Of a stretch of 64,000 nucleotides of DNA, positions 43,822-51,323 are shown one piece after another; positions within the stretch are counted from its first letter, which is position 1, and each line of letters opens with the position of its first letter. The position numbers and the translations under genes were made by a program. The stretch spans positions 62,001-126,000 of the forward strand of contig JAUQQK010000001.1 of assembly GCA_030549905.1 (NCBI GenBank), in the 5' to 3' direction. Below the pieces are notes generated by a model, which ran no database searches, was not told the origin of the DNA, and was given only the letters and a program-made list of their open reading frames with translations. This DNA is from Aquificota bacterium. Its GTDB lineage: Bacteria; Aquificota; Aquificia; Aquificales; Aquificaceae.

Positions 43822-44420
43822 GCGGGTTTTGCCTCCACGCTAAGCCCTTTAGACAGCTTTAAATCCACCAGCACAGCGAGCAAGCCAAGGAGTAAGGAAA
43901 CCACCGCAATGTATCCTCCTACATCTGGAAAGGAGCTTGCCGTCATGTTAAGTAGCTGTTTTGTTCCTATTAGTGGCGGCTGGTAGGCAAGACCCGGGAT
44001 CTTTATGGGTGCGCTGGGGTCAAGATTGTGCCCGTAGTCATACTCCCATTTGTAAAAGTCCGCAAGCCCCACAATGCCAAGGGTTATAAAGGTCAAAACC
44101 CAGCCATAAAGAAGCGCTCTTTTACCAAGCACTGCGGAGACAAGCCCAAAGGCTATTAGAAAACCCACGATAAAGGGTAAAACTTTAAGTTCTGGTATGG
44201 CTTCCGGCTCTATGGTTTTCATGCCTATGTAATGGTTTAAGAGGTTTATATTATACAGGTCAAACTCCGTTCCGCCAGTAATCCTATTGACCCATATATA
44301 CATCCTAAGCCCCTCAGGATACTGAGGAGCTATGAGCTGTATTCTCCAAAGCGGGAAAAAGTAAGTAAGGATAAGTAAAAGGGAGGCGAGGGCTAAAAGC
44401 CCCCTTGAAAAGATATTCAT
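43818..44420 (-). CDS. nosB: NosB-like membrane protein of clade II nos clusters
   Basis: 200 aa with four to five membrane segments and an extracytoplasmic loop containing QLIAPQYPEGLRMYIWVNRI, NLLNHYIGMKTIEPEAIPEL and the second loop YDYGHNLDPSAPIKIPG. A protein of this type follows nosZ directly in clade II clusters (nosB); its function is unproven but linked with electron delivery or maturation. Assignment rests on position, size and remembered family sequence. Confidence 0.75.
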   Translation of the reverse strand: MNIFSRGLLALASLLLILTYFFPLWRIQLIAPQYPEGLRMYIWVNRITGGTEFDLYNINLLNHYIGMKTIEPEAIPELKVLPFIVGFLIAFGLVSAVLGKRALLYGWVLTFITLGIVGLADFYKWEYDYGHNLDPSAPIKIPGLAYQPPLIGTKQLLNMTASSFPDVGGYIAVVSLLLGLLAVLVDLKLSKGLSVEAKPA

Positions 44421-44432
44421 TTTACTACCTCC

Positions 44433-46412
44433 TTATTTCTGGGCTGTGGGCGTGCCTGTGTAATATTTAAGTGGCACATTAGACCCTGCAGGCGATACCC
44501 TTACATAGCCCTGCATCTCCTGATGAAGGGCTGAACAGAAGTCCGTGCAGTAGAAGGGGTAAACACCGGGAGCCTTTGGTTTCCACACAAGGGTCTTTGT
44601 CTGTCCAGGCATTACCAGTATCTCCGCATTCTCGGAACCCCTAACAGCAAAGCCGTGAGGAATATCCCAATCCTGCTCAAGGTTTGTAACATGGAAATAA
44701 ACCGTGTCGCCCACCTTTATACCCTCTATATTGTCAGGCACAAAATGGCTTCTTATCATGGTCATGTATACATGCACTTCGTTGCCCTTCCTTTCAACCC
44801 TTGCATCCTTTTCCGCCTTCACCGCATAAGGGTGCTGATTTTCCGCAAGTGGGTAGATTTTCTTCACCTTGTCCTTTATCTTTTCCGCTGGAATACCCTG
44901 GGCGTAGTGAGGCTCACCCACGGTGAAGAACTCATGTATTAACTGCATCTTCTCACCGCTTATATCATAGAGCTGTGCGGACTGCAAAAGCTCTGGACCA
45001 GTGGGAAGCTGTCTATCCTTGGTTATCTTATTCATAGCTACAAGGTATTTACCATAAGGTTTCTTAGTATCTCCGCCCATTACCAGCAGGTGTCCTACAG
45101 AATAATAGGTGGGTGCCCTGTCAACTACCTTACAACCCTTGTAGTCATACTTTACAACCTCTGAGGAGACAAAGCAGGAAGTATAGGCAAAGCCTTTTCC
45201 ATCAAACTCTGTGTGCAGAGGACCAAGACAGGGCTTTTCCAACTCGCAGTGAAGAACCGCATCGTATTTTAGGACAGGAATACCATCTATCTCCTTTTCA
45301 AAAGCTTTCTGCTCTATAGCCTTCAACATCTTTGAAAAGGAATGTATGGGTATTACCGTTGCCAACTTTCCTCCACCCACTATGTATTCACCATCATCAG
45401 ATACATCAACACCGTGTGGAGATTTGGGCGTTGGCAGGAAATAAACTACACCAGGACAGTCTTTTGGCTCAATAATCTTAACAGAGTTTTTTACCTCAGA
45501 AACCGCCATATGCTTTTTCTCATCATAGTAGTTATGGTAGTATGTGGTAGGCATCTCCTTGTACTTACCCTGAGAAACGCATTCCTCCGCCCTCTTCCAA
45601 TTTACCGCTGCTATGTAGTCCTTGTCATTTTTTGAAGCATTTATCTCAAGCAAAGTGTAAGCCTGCTCCGTGTTGTAAGAGGTAAAGAAGCACCAACCAT
45701 GAGAAGGTCCCCTTCCACACCTTGCAAGGTCGTAGTCAAAGCCGGGCATGAGTATCTGGAAGGCAATGTCCATCTTGCCGGGCTCATTAGCCTTAATAAA
45801 GCTTATAGTTCCCTTAAAGTTTTCCTTGTAGGATTCTATAGGCACATCCTTCTGAGGCACTGGGATAGAAAATCTGGTGCCTGCCACCACATACTCCGTA
45901 TTCTCCGTTCCATAAGGCGAGGGGTGGTTTCCGGCAGAGTTCGGTATCTCAATTATCTCTGTGGTTTCAAAGGTGGAAAGGTCAATCCTCGCTATCCTTG
46001 GAACACTGTTTGCGTTTATAAAGAGCCACCTTCCGTCATGCTCGCCGTTAGTCTGTGAAAGCCAGGGGTGATGGGTATCGTCCCATGGTATAAAACCTTG
46101 AGAGGTCATAAGCATAGGTTTTGTCTCCGGAGTATAGCCGTAGCCCGTCTCAGGGTCTTGAGAAAAGACCTTTATTACCTTTATAATCCTGCCAGAGGGT
46201 ATACCGTATACAGACACCTGACCGCTAAAACCTCCAGAAAAGAAGACATAGAATTCGTCATGTTTGCCCGGAGGCACGTATACCTTTGAGGCTACATCTG
46301 CACCCACTGCGGCGGTTTTCACCGCCTCCTGCTTTGGCGGGCATCCAGCCAAAAGAGCACCTACCGCGAGGGCTGACAACCCTCCCAATAATAGCTTTTT
46401 CTTACCCAGCAT
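44433..46412 (-). CDS. nosZ: Nitrous oxide reductase, clade II type, predicted lipoprotein
   Basis: 659 aa. NosZ reduces N2O to N2 with a CuZ cluster in the propeller and CuA in the C-terminal cupredoxin domain: CTDFCSALHQEM carries C-x3-C-x3-H-x2-M. CuZ His regions include DDTHHPWLSQTNGEHDGRW, CGRGPSHGW, PKSPHGVDVS and GPLHTEFDG. The N-terminus KKLLLGGLSALAVGALLAGC is a Sec-type signal, as in clade II, and ends in a lipobox (Cys24), suggesting membrane attachment. Twin-arginine is absent. Confidence 0.94.
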   Translation of the reverse strand: MLGKKKLLLGGLSALAVGALLAGCPPKQEAVKTAAVGADVASKVYVPPGKHDEFYVFFSGGFSGQVSVYGIPSGRIIKVIKVFSQDPETGYGYTPETKPMLMTSQGFIPWDDTHHPWLSQTNGEHDGRWLFINANSVPRIARIDLSTFETTEIIEIPNSAGNHPSPYGTENTEYVVAGTRFSIPVPQKDVPIESYKENFKGTISFIKANEPGKMDIAFQILMPGFDYDLARCGRGPSHGWCFFTSYNTEQAYTLLEINASKNDKDYIAAVNWKRAEECVSQGKYKEMPTTYYHNYYDEKKHMAVSEVKNSVKIIEPKDCPGVVYFLPTPKSPHGVDVSDDGEYIVGGGKLATVIPIHSFSKMLKAIEQKAFEKEIDGIPVLKYDAVLHCELEKPCLGPLHTEFDGKGFAYTSCFVSSEVVKYDYKGCKVVDRAPTYYSVGHLLVMGGDTKKPYGKYLVAMNKITKDRQLPTGPELLQSAQLYDISGEKMQLIHEFFTVGEPHYAQGIPAEKIKDKVKKIYPLAENQHPYAVKAEKDARVERKGNEVHVYMTMIRSHFVPDNIEGIKVGDTVYFHVTNLEQDWDIPHGFAVRGSENAEILVMPGQTKTLVWKPKAPGVYPFYCTDFCSALHQEMQGYVRVSPAGSNVPLKYYTGTPTAQK

Positions 46413-46439
46413 GGCAACACCTCCTTTATAAGATTTTGC

Positions 46440-46907
46440 CTATTTTTCATCTATACTCCTTAAATACTCAAGTATCGCCCTTGCATCCTCCTGCGAGATA
46501 TCCTGAAAGGGCATCTGGGTCGGATATTCCGCAAGGTGCCCCTTTGCAATAGGGTCCTTCTGCACCATCTCCGCCGGGTTAAGTATCATGTTCATTATCC
46601 ACTCAGGCTTTCTCCTCTTTGTTACACCCTTCAATGGCGGACCCACATACTTTTCCTCAAGCTTATGGCACGAAGCACATTTAGAATCAAAGATTTCTTT
46701 ACCTTTTTTGGCGAGGTTCTGGTCAATGGGTCCCAGCTTAACCTCCTTTATGGGTCCTATTCCCTTATCGCTCACTGCCTCCTCTTTCCTCTCAACCTGT
46801 GCAGGCTGTTCCGCCGGCTTTGGAGCCTCCATGGTCTTTTCCGATGGCTTTTGCTGGCAGGATATGAAAAAGAGGGCAAGAGGAACAACGAAAAGTGCCT
46901 TTTTCAT
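46440..46907 (-). CDS. Cytochrome c lipoprotein preceding nosZ
   Basis: 155 aa. Lipoprotein signal FVVPLALFFISC (Cys17), a Pro/Glu/Lys-rich linker of about 45 residues, then a class I cytochrome c domain with CASCH and a probable Met ligand in YPTQMPFQDIS. As first gene of the nos operon it is the probable direct electron donor to NosZ. The linker would let it reach partners from the membrane. AGGAGG-like GGAGGTG precedes the ATG. Confidence 0.9.
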   Translation of the reverse strand: MKKALFVVPLALFFISCQQKPSEKTMEAPKPAEQPAQVERKEEAVSDKGIGPIKEVKLGPIDQNLAKKGKEIFDSKCASCHKLEEKYVGPPLKGVTKRRKPEWIMNMILNPAEMVQKDPIAKGHLAEYPTQMPFQDISQEDARAILEYLRSIDEK

Positions 46908-46921
46908 AGCACACCTCCAAG

Positions 46922-46935
46922 TTGATTTAAATCAC
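46922..46935. promoter_or_regulatory. FNR/DNR-like box TTGATTTAAATCAC near the nos start
   Basis: TTGAT-N4-ATCAC matches the FNR/DNR consensus (TTGAT-N4-ATCAA) at 9 of 10 fixed positions. It lies just downstream of the predicted nos -10, where binding would more likely repress than activate. Confidence 0.4.
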
Positions 46936-46942
46936 AGATATT

Positions 46943-46971
46943 AATATAGACTATAAGGAGAAAATTGTCAA
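46943..46971 (-). promoter_or_regulatory. Promoter of the nos operon
   Basis: Minus-strand TTGACA (46971-46966), 17-bp spacer, TATATT (46948-46943), identical in hexamers and spacing to the nirS promoter. Predicted start about 46,936. Confidence 0.55.
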
Positions 46972-47002
46972 GTTATAAGAAAAGCTTATAAGAATAGATT
47001 TA

Positions 47003-47016
47003 TGATTGTAATCATT
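47003..47016. promoter_or_regulatory. FNR/DNR-like box ATGATTGTAATCAT
   Basis: A palindrome TGAT-N4-ATCA centred at 47009.5, which is exactly -41.5 from ATG 47051, the class II activating position if the mRNA starts at that ATG. It is also about 73 bp upstream of the predicted nos start, so one bound dimer could affect both operons. Confidence 0.5.
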
Positions 47017-47050
47017 TACATACCTTTCAAAGTGGCTAAATTCTAAGAGC

Positions 47051-47545
47051 ATGGTAGAAGGTCTTGAAGCTGGAAAGAGGGTGGAGTTTGAAGGGCTTGG
47101 GCTTTCCCTTATACAGGAAACCCTTATGCCCGCCGCTGTAGGCTACGGAAGGCTTTACATACTTTCAGAGGGTTCTGGCAGGTATATACTGGGTCAAAGG
47201 TTTGGGAAGGTTGAGGCACCCTGCGTTTTTCATGTGGAGCCTTCTCTTCTCTTTGGCTTCATGCCTGAGGAAAAGGTAAGCCTGTATGAAATAGCATTGG
47301 GTAAAGAAGGAGAATGCGGGGGAGAGGTAATTGACTTAAGACCGCTTGAGCATGGAGCCAGACATCCCCTCGTCATGAAAAGGTTTTCAGAGCTAAAGAC
47401 AGATGAATGCTTTTACATCATAAACGACCATGACCCGCTCCCCCTATACTTTCAAATGGCTATGAGCTTTCCGAAAAAGGTAGGATGGGTGTATGTGGAG
47501 TTTAGAGATAACTTTTGGAAGATAAAAATCAGGAGGCTGTCATGA
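47051..47545 (+). CDS. DUF2249-domain protein with extra N-terminal domain
   Basis: 164 aa. The C-terminal ~75 residues match DUF2249 (VIDLRPLEHGARHPLVMKRF, YIINDHDPLPLYFQM, then WKIKIRRLS), a small TusA-like fold common in denitrifier and nitrosative-stress clusters. The N-terminal ~90 residues (RVEFEGLGLSLIQETLMP, GRYILGQRFGKVEAPCVFHV) are beta-rich and not recognised. There is no Shine-Dalgarno sequence; the gene appears leaderless and heads a five-gene operon. Confidence 0.8.
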   Translation: MVEGLEAGKRVEFEGLGLSLIQETLMPAAVGYGRLYILSEGSGRYILGQRFGKVEAPCVFHVEPSLLFGFMPEEKVSLYEIALGKEGECGGEVIDLRPLEHGARHPLVMKRFSELKTDECFYIINDHDPLPLYFQMAMSFPKKVGWVYVEFRDNFWKIKIRRLS

Positions 47546-47952
47546 GAAAGCTCTTGCTTTTTGGTTTCCTTTTTGGTCTTTCCTTTGCCCATGAACATGC
47601 TGAAGTAGAGCTCACCTTGAAGCAGGTTATGCAGATGGTGAACTTATCCGCACAGAAGATGCTTCAAGGCTTTCTGCTCAGCAATGAAGCCCTTATAATT
47701 GAAGGAGCAAAGGAGATAGCGGAACATCCTATGCCGAAAGGAGGACCTGTAAGATACATAGACCCTTCAAAAAGAGAAGAGTTTGCAAGGCTCATGCCAG
47801 CCTTTGAAAAACAGGTACATGGCAGTGCTAAGGAGGTTATAAGGTTTATTAAAGAAGGCAAGAGGGAAGAAGCCTTCCAAGCTTATACGAACATGCTTCA
47901 GGGTTGTATGTCCTGCCATGAGCTTTTCAGGGACAGGATAAAGGGAAGGTAG
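47542..47952 (+). CDS. Cytochrome c'-like heme protein
   Basis: 136 aa with signal peptide (KLLLFGFLFGLSFA), a four-helix-bundle-like body and the heme motif CMSCH at 122-126, close to the C-terminus as in class II cytochromes c'. Cytochromes c' bind NO and are found near denitrification genes. ATG 47542 (AGGAGG upstream, ATGA overlap with the previous stop) is preferred over a longer reading. NO binding here is inferred from family and place. Confidence 0.85.
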   Translation: MRKLLLFGFLFGLSFAHEHAEVELTLKQVMQMVNLSAQKMLQGFLLSNEALIIEGAKEIAEHPMPKGGPVRYIDPSKREEFARLMPAFEKQVHGSAKEVIRFIKEGKREEAFQAYTNMLQGCMSCHELFRDRIKGR

Positions 47953-47953
47953 C

Positions 47954-48202
47954 ATGAAGGAAGTGCTTGAAGCCTTAAGGGAAGTTATAGACCCGCATAC
48001 GGGTCTTGACATTGTTAGCATGAACATGGTAAAAAGCATAGAGGAGGTTTCAAAAGGAAAAATAAAGGTAGTTATAAAGCCCACAAGTCCCTTCTGTCCG
48101 GTGGGTAGCTTTCTTTTGCAGGCGGTGAAGGAAAAGGTGGAAGCCCTCGGTTATGAGGCACAGGTGGAGCTTGAAGGCTATCTTTTTGGAGGGGAGCCAT
48201 GA
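47954..48202 (+). CDS. DUF59/MIP18-family protein (PaaD/SufT-like)
   Basis: 82 aa: VLEALREVIDPHTGLDIVSM at the start and IKPTSPFCPVGSFL with a conserved-type Cys, typical of DUF59 proteins that help iron-sulfur cluster assembly or repair. In an operon with DUF2249 and DUF1858 modules it may belong to a nitrosative-damage repair set. It starts 1 nt after the cytochrome gene. Confidence 0.9.
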   Translation: MKEVLEALREVIDPHTGLDIVSMNMVKSIEEVSKGKIKVVIKPTSPFCPVGSFLLQAVKEKVEALGYEAQVELEGYLFGGEP

Positions 48203-48675
48203 GGCTTGATGTAAGGAACCTTGAACCACCTCAGCCCATGATAAAAGTGGCGCAGGCTCTGGAAAGTTTAAAGGAAGGTGAGGTGCTTGAAGTGCTTGGC
48301 TCAAGACCTTTTTCCCACCTACTGCCAAGGCTTGAAGAGCTTGGTTATGCTTACGAACTCAAGGAAGTGGAGGAGGGGTATCTTCTAAGGATATGGAAAA
48401 GGGGAACAGAGGGAAGGCTTGAGGAAGTGCCTGAGTGTTCAAAGGAGCTGGAATTTACCATTGATGAAAACACGAATGTGGGCGAGCTTTTAAAACGCGT
48501 GCCAGAAGCCCTTGATGTACTTATAAAATATGGCTTTACACCCCTCAAGAACCCAATCCTCAGAAAGATACTGCCCCATACGGTCACCTTAGGTCAGGCT
48601 AAAAGGATAAGGAGGCTTTCTGACGAAAAGTTCCAAGAACTTTTAAAGGAGCTAAGAAGGCTCACAGGACAATGA
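48199..48675 (+). CDS. DUF2249-DUF1858 two-domain protein
   Basis: 158 aa. Residues 1-70 are DUF2249 (RLDVRNLEPPQPMIKVAQAL). Residues about 90-150 match DUF1858 (ScdA N-terminal type): TIDENTNVGELLKRVPEALD, LIKYGFTPLKNPILRKILPH. DUF1858 domains occur at the front of RIC/ScdA di-iron proteins that repair iron-sulfur clusters after NO stress; here the hemerythrin part is missing. It overlaps its neighbours by 4 nt on both sides. Confidence 0.85.
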   Translation: MRLDVRNLEPPQPMIKVAQALESLKEGEVLEVLGSRPFSHLLPRLEELGYAYELKEVEEGYLLRIWKRGTEGRLEEVPECSKELEFTIDENTNVGELLKRVPEALDVLIKYGFTPLKNPILRKILPHTVTLGQAKRIRRLSDEKFQELLKELRRLTGQ

Positions 48676-49817
48676 TAAGACCAGCCTATTTTGTCAGGCT
48701 AACACCCCTATACATAGTTTTGAGCCTGTTCCTTGTTGCCTTGTCCGTCCCACTAAAGCTACTTGGAAAGTCCCACACAGACCTTCTTATTTTCTTGGTC
48801 TTTCCAGTGCTCATAAAAGGGACCCTTTTCCAGCTCTATCCCACTCTACAGGGCATTCCTTTAAAAGGCTCCGCCATACCTTACCTCCACTTTTTACTGG
48901 TACTTTTAAACCTCTTATACTGGCTTTTTAAAAACTCCGTAGAGCCACCCCTCTATGCTTTGGAAAACCTTTTATTTCTACTTTTTATCTTCCTCAACAC
49001 AAGAAGGCTTTCAGACCCTTCAGTAATCTTTCTCTTTGTAGGTTCCCTTTATATTCTGCCTGCAAGCATGCTGGTTTATGTAGGCTCAGAGACTCTCTTG
49101 ACAAAGCATGTGCTTACCTTAGGCTTTTTCCTAAACGTAATAATAGGCTCCTACTATATATTTGTGCCCATGCTACAGCTTGAAGAGCTTTGGGCTCCAA
49201 AGTTAAGGTGGCTCAACCTCCTGCTTCATAACCTTTCTTCCGCCTTGGTCCTATATGGCTTTTATATGAGGAACTACAGCCTTGTAGCCTATGGCGGCAT
49301 TGGAGTGCTTGTATCTCTTTTCCTCCTTTCTCTTATCCTGCACAAGACGCTTTCACAGAGAAGAAGCCCCCTTAAGGGTCTGGACCCCTCGGTAAAGCTC
49401 CTTCTTCTTGGTCTTTTTCTTCTAATAGCTTTTCTTTCCCTTGGTGTAGCAAGTGCAGGCACTCAAAACTTTGGCTTTATAAACTTCCACAGAGAGGGCA
49501 TGCTCTATGGCTTTCTAACCTTTATAACGGTCGGCGCCAGCTATCATATCCTGCCCTTTATGCTGTGGTGGAAGCTATATGCACCCAGAATGGGAAGGGA
49601 AAAAATTCCTACCCTGAAGGAGCTTTTAAAGCCTGAAGTGATAGAAACTTTTCTGATGGTGTCTTTGCCTTCCCTTCTCTTTTACCTTCTCCTTGAACTC
49701 TTTAATACTGCCTTGGCTAATATTTTCCTTACAGCCCTGTCCCTCTCAATACTCTACTACACCTTAAAGCTTGTACCCCTTTCCATCAGGGCTTTAGCTC
49801 CTCCACCTCTCTTATGA
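48672..49817 (+). CDS. Polytopic membrane protein, NnrS/heme-copper-oxidase-like
   Basis: 381 aa with about 12 membrane segments. His residues occur in patterns like those of heme-binding membrane proteins: LLTKHVLTLGFFLNVIIGSY, LLLHNLSSALVLYGFY, and FHREGMLYGFLTFITVGASY followed by HILPF. The size and helix count resemble NnrS or a small heme-copper subunit I-like protein, but the CuB His pair is missing. It closes the DUF2249 operon and overlaps rpiB by 32 nt. An NO-related role is inferred from context only. Confidence 0.7.
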   Translation: MIRPAYFVRLTPLYIVLSLFLVALSVPLKLLGKSHTDLLIFLVFPVLIKGTLFQLYPTLQGIPLKGSAIPYLHFLLVLLNLLYWLFKNSVEPPLYALENLLFLLFIFLNTRRLSDPSVIFLFVGSLYILPASMLVYVGSETLLTKHVLTLGFFLNVIIGSYYIFVPMLQLEELWAPKLRWLNLLLHNLSSALVLYGFYMRNYSLVAYGGIGVLVSLFLLSLILHKTLSQRRSPLKGLDPSVKLLLLGLFLLIAFLSLGVASAGTQNFGFINFHREGMLYGFLTFITVGASYHILPFMLWWKLYAPRMGREKIPTLKELLKPEVIETFLMVSLPSLLFYLLLELFNTALANIFLTALSLSILYYTLKLVPLSIRALAPPPLL

Positions 49818-50235
49818 GCTGAACTCTTCTTTCGTGCCTTCCACCCTCAAAGTCAGTATTTAACCACACTTCCACGATGGAAAGGGCAAGTTCTTCACCC
49901 AGTATCCTGTCTCCAAGGCACAAGACATTAGCATCGTTATGCTTCCTGCTCATACGAGCCATATACTCGTTCAAACACAAAGCTGCTCTTATGCCCTTAA
50001 ACTTATTGGCGGTTATGCACATACCTATACCCGTGCCACATACCAGTATCCCCCTTTGTGCTTCTCCTCTCTGCACTGCAAGGCATACCTCCTTGGCAAA
50101 GAGGGGGTAGTCTGTGGAATCCGTTGAAGTGGTGCCAAAGTCCAGCACCGCATAGCCCTTTGATACAAGGAATCCCTTTATCCTCTCCTTCAGTGGAAAG
50201 CCCGCATGGTCAGAGCCTACGGCAATGGTTAGCAT
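49786..50235 (-). CDS. rpiB: Ribose-5-phosphate isomerase B
   Basis: 149 aa RpiB/LacAB family. Begins MLTIAVGSDHAGFPLKERI; the active-site Cys lies in GILVCGTGIGMCITANKFKG and the His in SRKHNDANVLCLGDRIL. Interconverts ribulose-5-P and ribose-5-P. TATAAT on the minus strand ends 7 nt before the ATG, so it is probably leaderless. Confidence 0.95.
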   Translation of the reverse strand: MLTIAVGSDHAGFPLKERIKGFLVSKGYAVLDFGTTSTDSTDYPLFAKEVCLAVQRGEAQRGILVCGTGIGMCITANKFKGIRAALCLNEYMARMSRKHNDANVLCLGDRILGEELALSIVEVWLNTDFEGGRHERRVQLIREVEELKP

Positions 50236-50242
50236 GGCTATA

Positions 50243-50248
50243 ATTATA
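50243..50248 (-). promoter_or_regulatory. -10-like TATAAT of rpiB
   Basis: On the minus strand TATAAT is followed by 7 nt (TATAGCC) and ATG 50235. The same arrangement, with the same 7 nt, is found before gatB. Confidence 0.4.
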
Positions 50249-50295
50249 GCTTTTCCAGAGGGTAAAGGTTAAAGAGGCTCTTAAAAAAAAGTAAG

Positions 50296-50323
50296 TTGTT
50301 ATATACATACTTTTGCCTATATT
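50296..50323 (+). promoter_or_regulatory. Putative promoter of the siroheme decarboxylase gene
   Basis: TTGTTA (50296-50301), 16-bp spacer, TATATT (50318-50323), then 7 nt and ATG 50331. No clear Shine-Dalgarno sequence; leaderless start likely. Confidence 0.45.
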
Positions 50324-50330
50324 TAAAGGC

Positions 50331-51323
50331 ATGGTGGATGAGCTGTTAAAAGCAGTGCAGAGGGAAATACCCATCACAGACAGACCCTTTAAAGAAATAG
50401 GGGAAAGGCTTGGTATGAAGGAAGAGGAGGTTATAGAAAGACTTATGAAGCTCAAGGAGGAGGGGCTTATAAGGCAGATATCGCCCATATACGACACGAG
50501 GCTTTTAGGCTATGATTCTTCCCTCGTAGCCTTCAAGGTACCAGAGGAAAATTTAGAAAAGGTGGCGGATTTTATAAACGCACATCCCGGCGTAAGCCAC
50601 AACTATGAAAGAGAGCATGAGTTTAACCTGTGGTTTACCCTTGCAGTGCCAGAGGAAGCCCCCATCAGTCTTGAGGATACGGTGAGGCTAATGGCTGAAA
50701 GGACAGGCGTAAGGGAATATGCAATTCTCAGGACTATAAGGCTTTTTAAGATAGGTGTAAATCTTGACTTTGACAGCGTGGAGGAAAGGGAAGAGGTAAA
50801 GTTAAAGGAAACAAAGCCCTTTGAGCTTACGGAAGAAGACAGGCTTATCATAAAGGAAACGCAGGAGGACATGCCCCTTGTGGAAAGACCTTATTTAGTC
50901 TTTGCACAAAGGCTAAATATGAAGGAGGAGGAACTTTTAGAAAGACTAAGGCTTTATAAAGAGGCTGGTCTTATCAGGAGGGTATGTGCCATACTTTTCC
51001 ACAGAAGGGCAGGCTTTAGGGCAAACGGTATGGCAGTCTGGAAGGTGGAAAAGGATAGAGTAGAAGAGGTTGGAAACTATATAGCGGGCTTTAAGGGTGT
51101 CTCTCACTGTTATGAAAGGACAACAAACGAACACTGGAAGTATAACCTTTTTTCCATGATACACGGAAAGAGCAGGGAAGAGGTTGAAGAGCTTGTAAAG
51201 AGAGTATCGGAGGAGACGGGCATAAGAGAGTATGCGGTGCTTTATTCAAAAAGAGAATTTAAAAAAGTAAGGGTTAGATACTTTTCTGAAGCCTTTGAAG
51301 AATGGTATTCATCTTTTCTTTAA
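50331..51323 (+). CDS. Fused siroheme decarboxylase (NirDL/AhbAB type)
   Basis: 330 aa made of two homologous AsnC/Lrp-like halves: residues ~1-150 (with GVSHNYEREHEFNLWFTLAV) and ~170-330 (VSHCYERTTNEHWKYNLFSM). Each half has a winged-helix segment and a C-terminal ferredoxin-like domain, as in NirD-NirL fusions. The enzyme decarboxylates siroheme to 12,18-didecarboxysiroheme for heme d1. ATG 50331 is preferred over TTG 50313. It converges on the dehydrogenase gene, overlapping by 50 nt. Confidence 0.9.
   Translation: MVDELLKAVQREIPITDRPFKEIGERLGMKEEEVIERLMKLKEEGLIRQISPIYDTRLLGYDSSLVAFKVPEENLEKVADFINAHPGVSHNYEREHEFNLWFTLAVPEEAPISLEDTVRLMAERTGVREYAILRTIRLFKIGVNLDFDSVEEREEVKLKETKPFELTEEDRLIIKETQEDMPLVERPYLVFAQRLNMKEEELLERLRLYKEAGLIRRVCAILFHRRAGFRANGMAVWKVEKDRVEEVGNYIAGFKGVSHCYERTTNEHWKYNLFSMIHGKSREEVEELVKRVSEETGIREYAVLYSKREFKKVRVRYFSEAFEEWYSSFL

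Noticed and set aside
46908-47050. tRNA or small RNA in the nos/DUF2249 gap
   Set aside because: A/T-rich sequence with promoters and palindromes but no cloverleaf or stable long hairpin.
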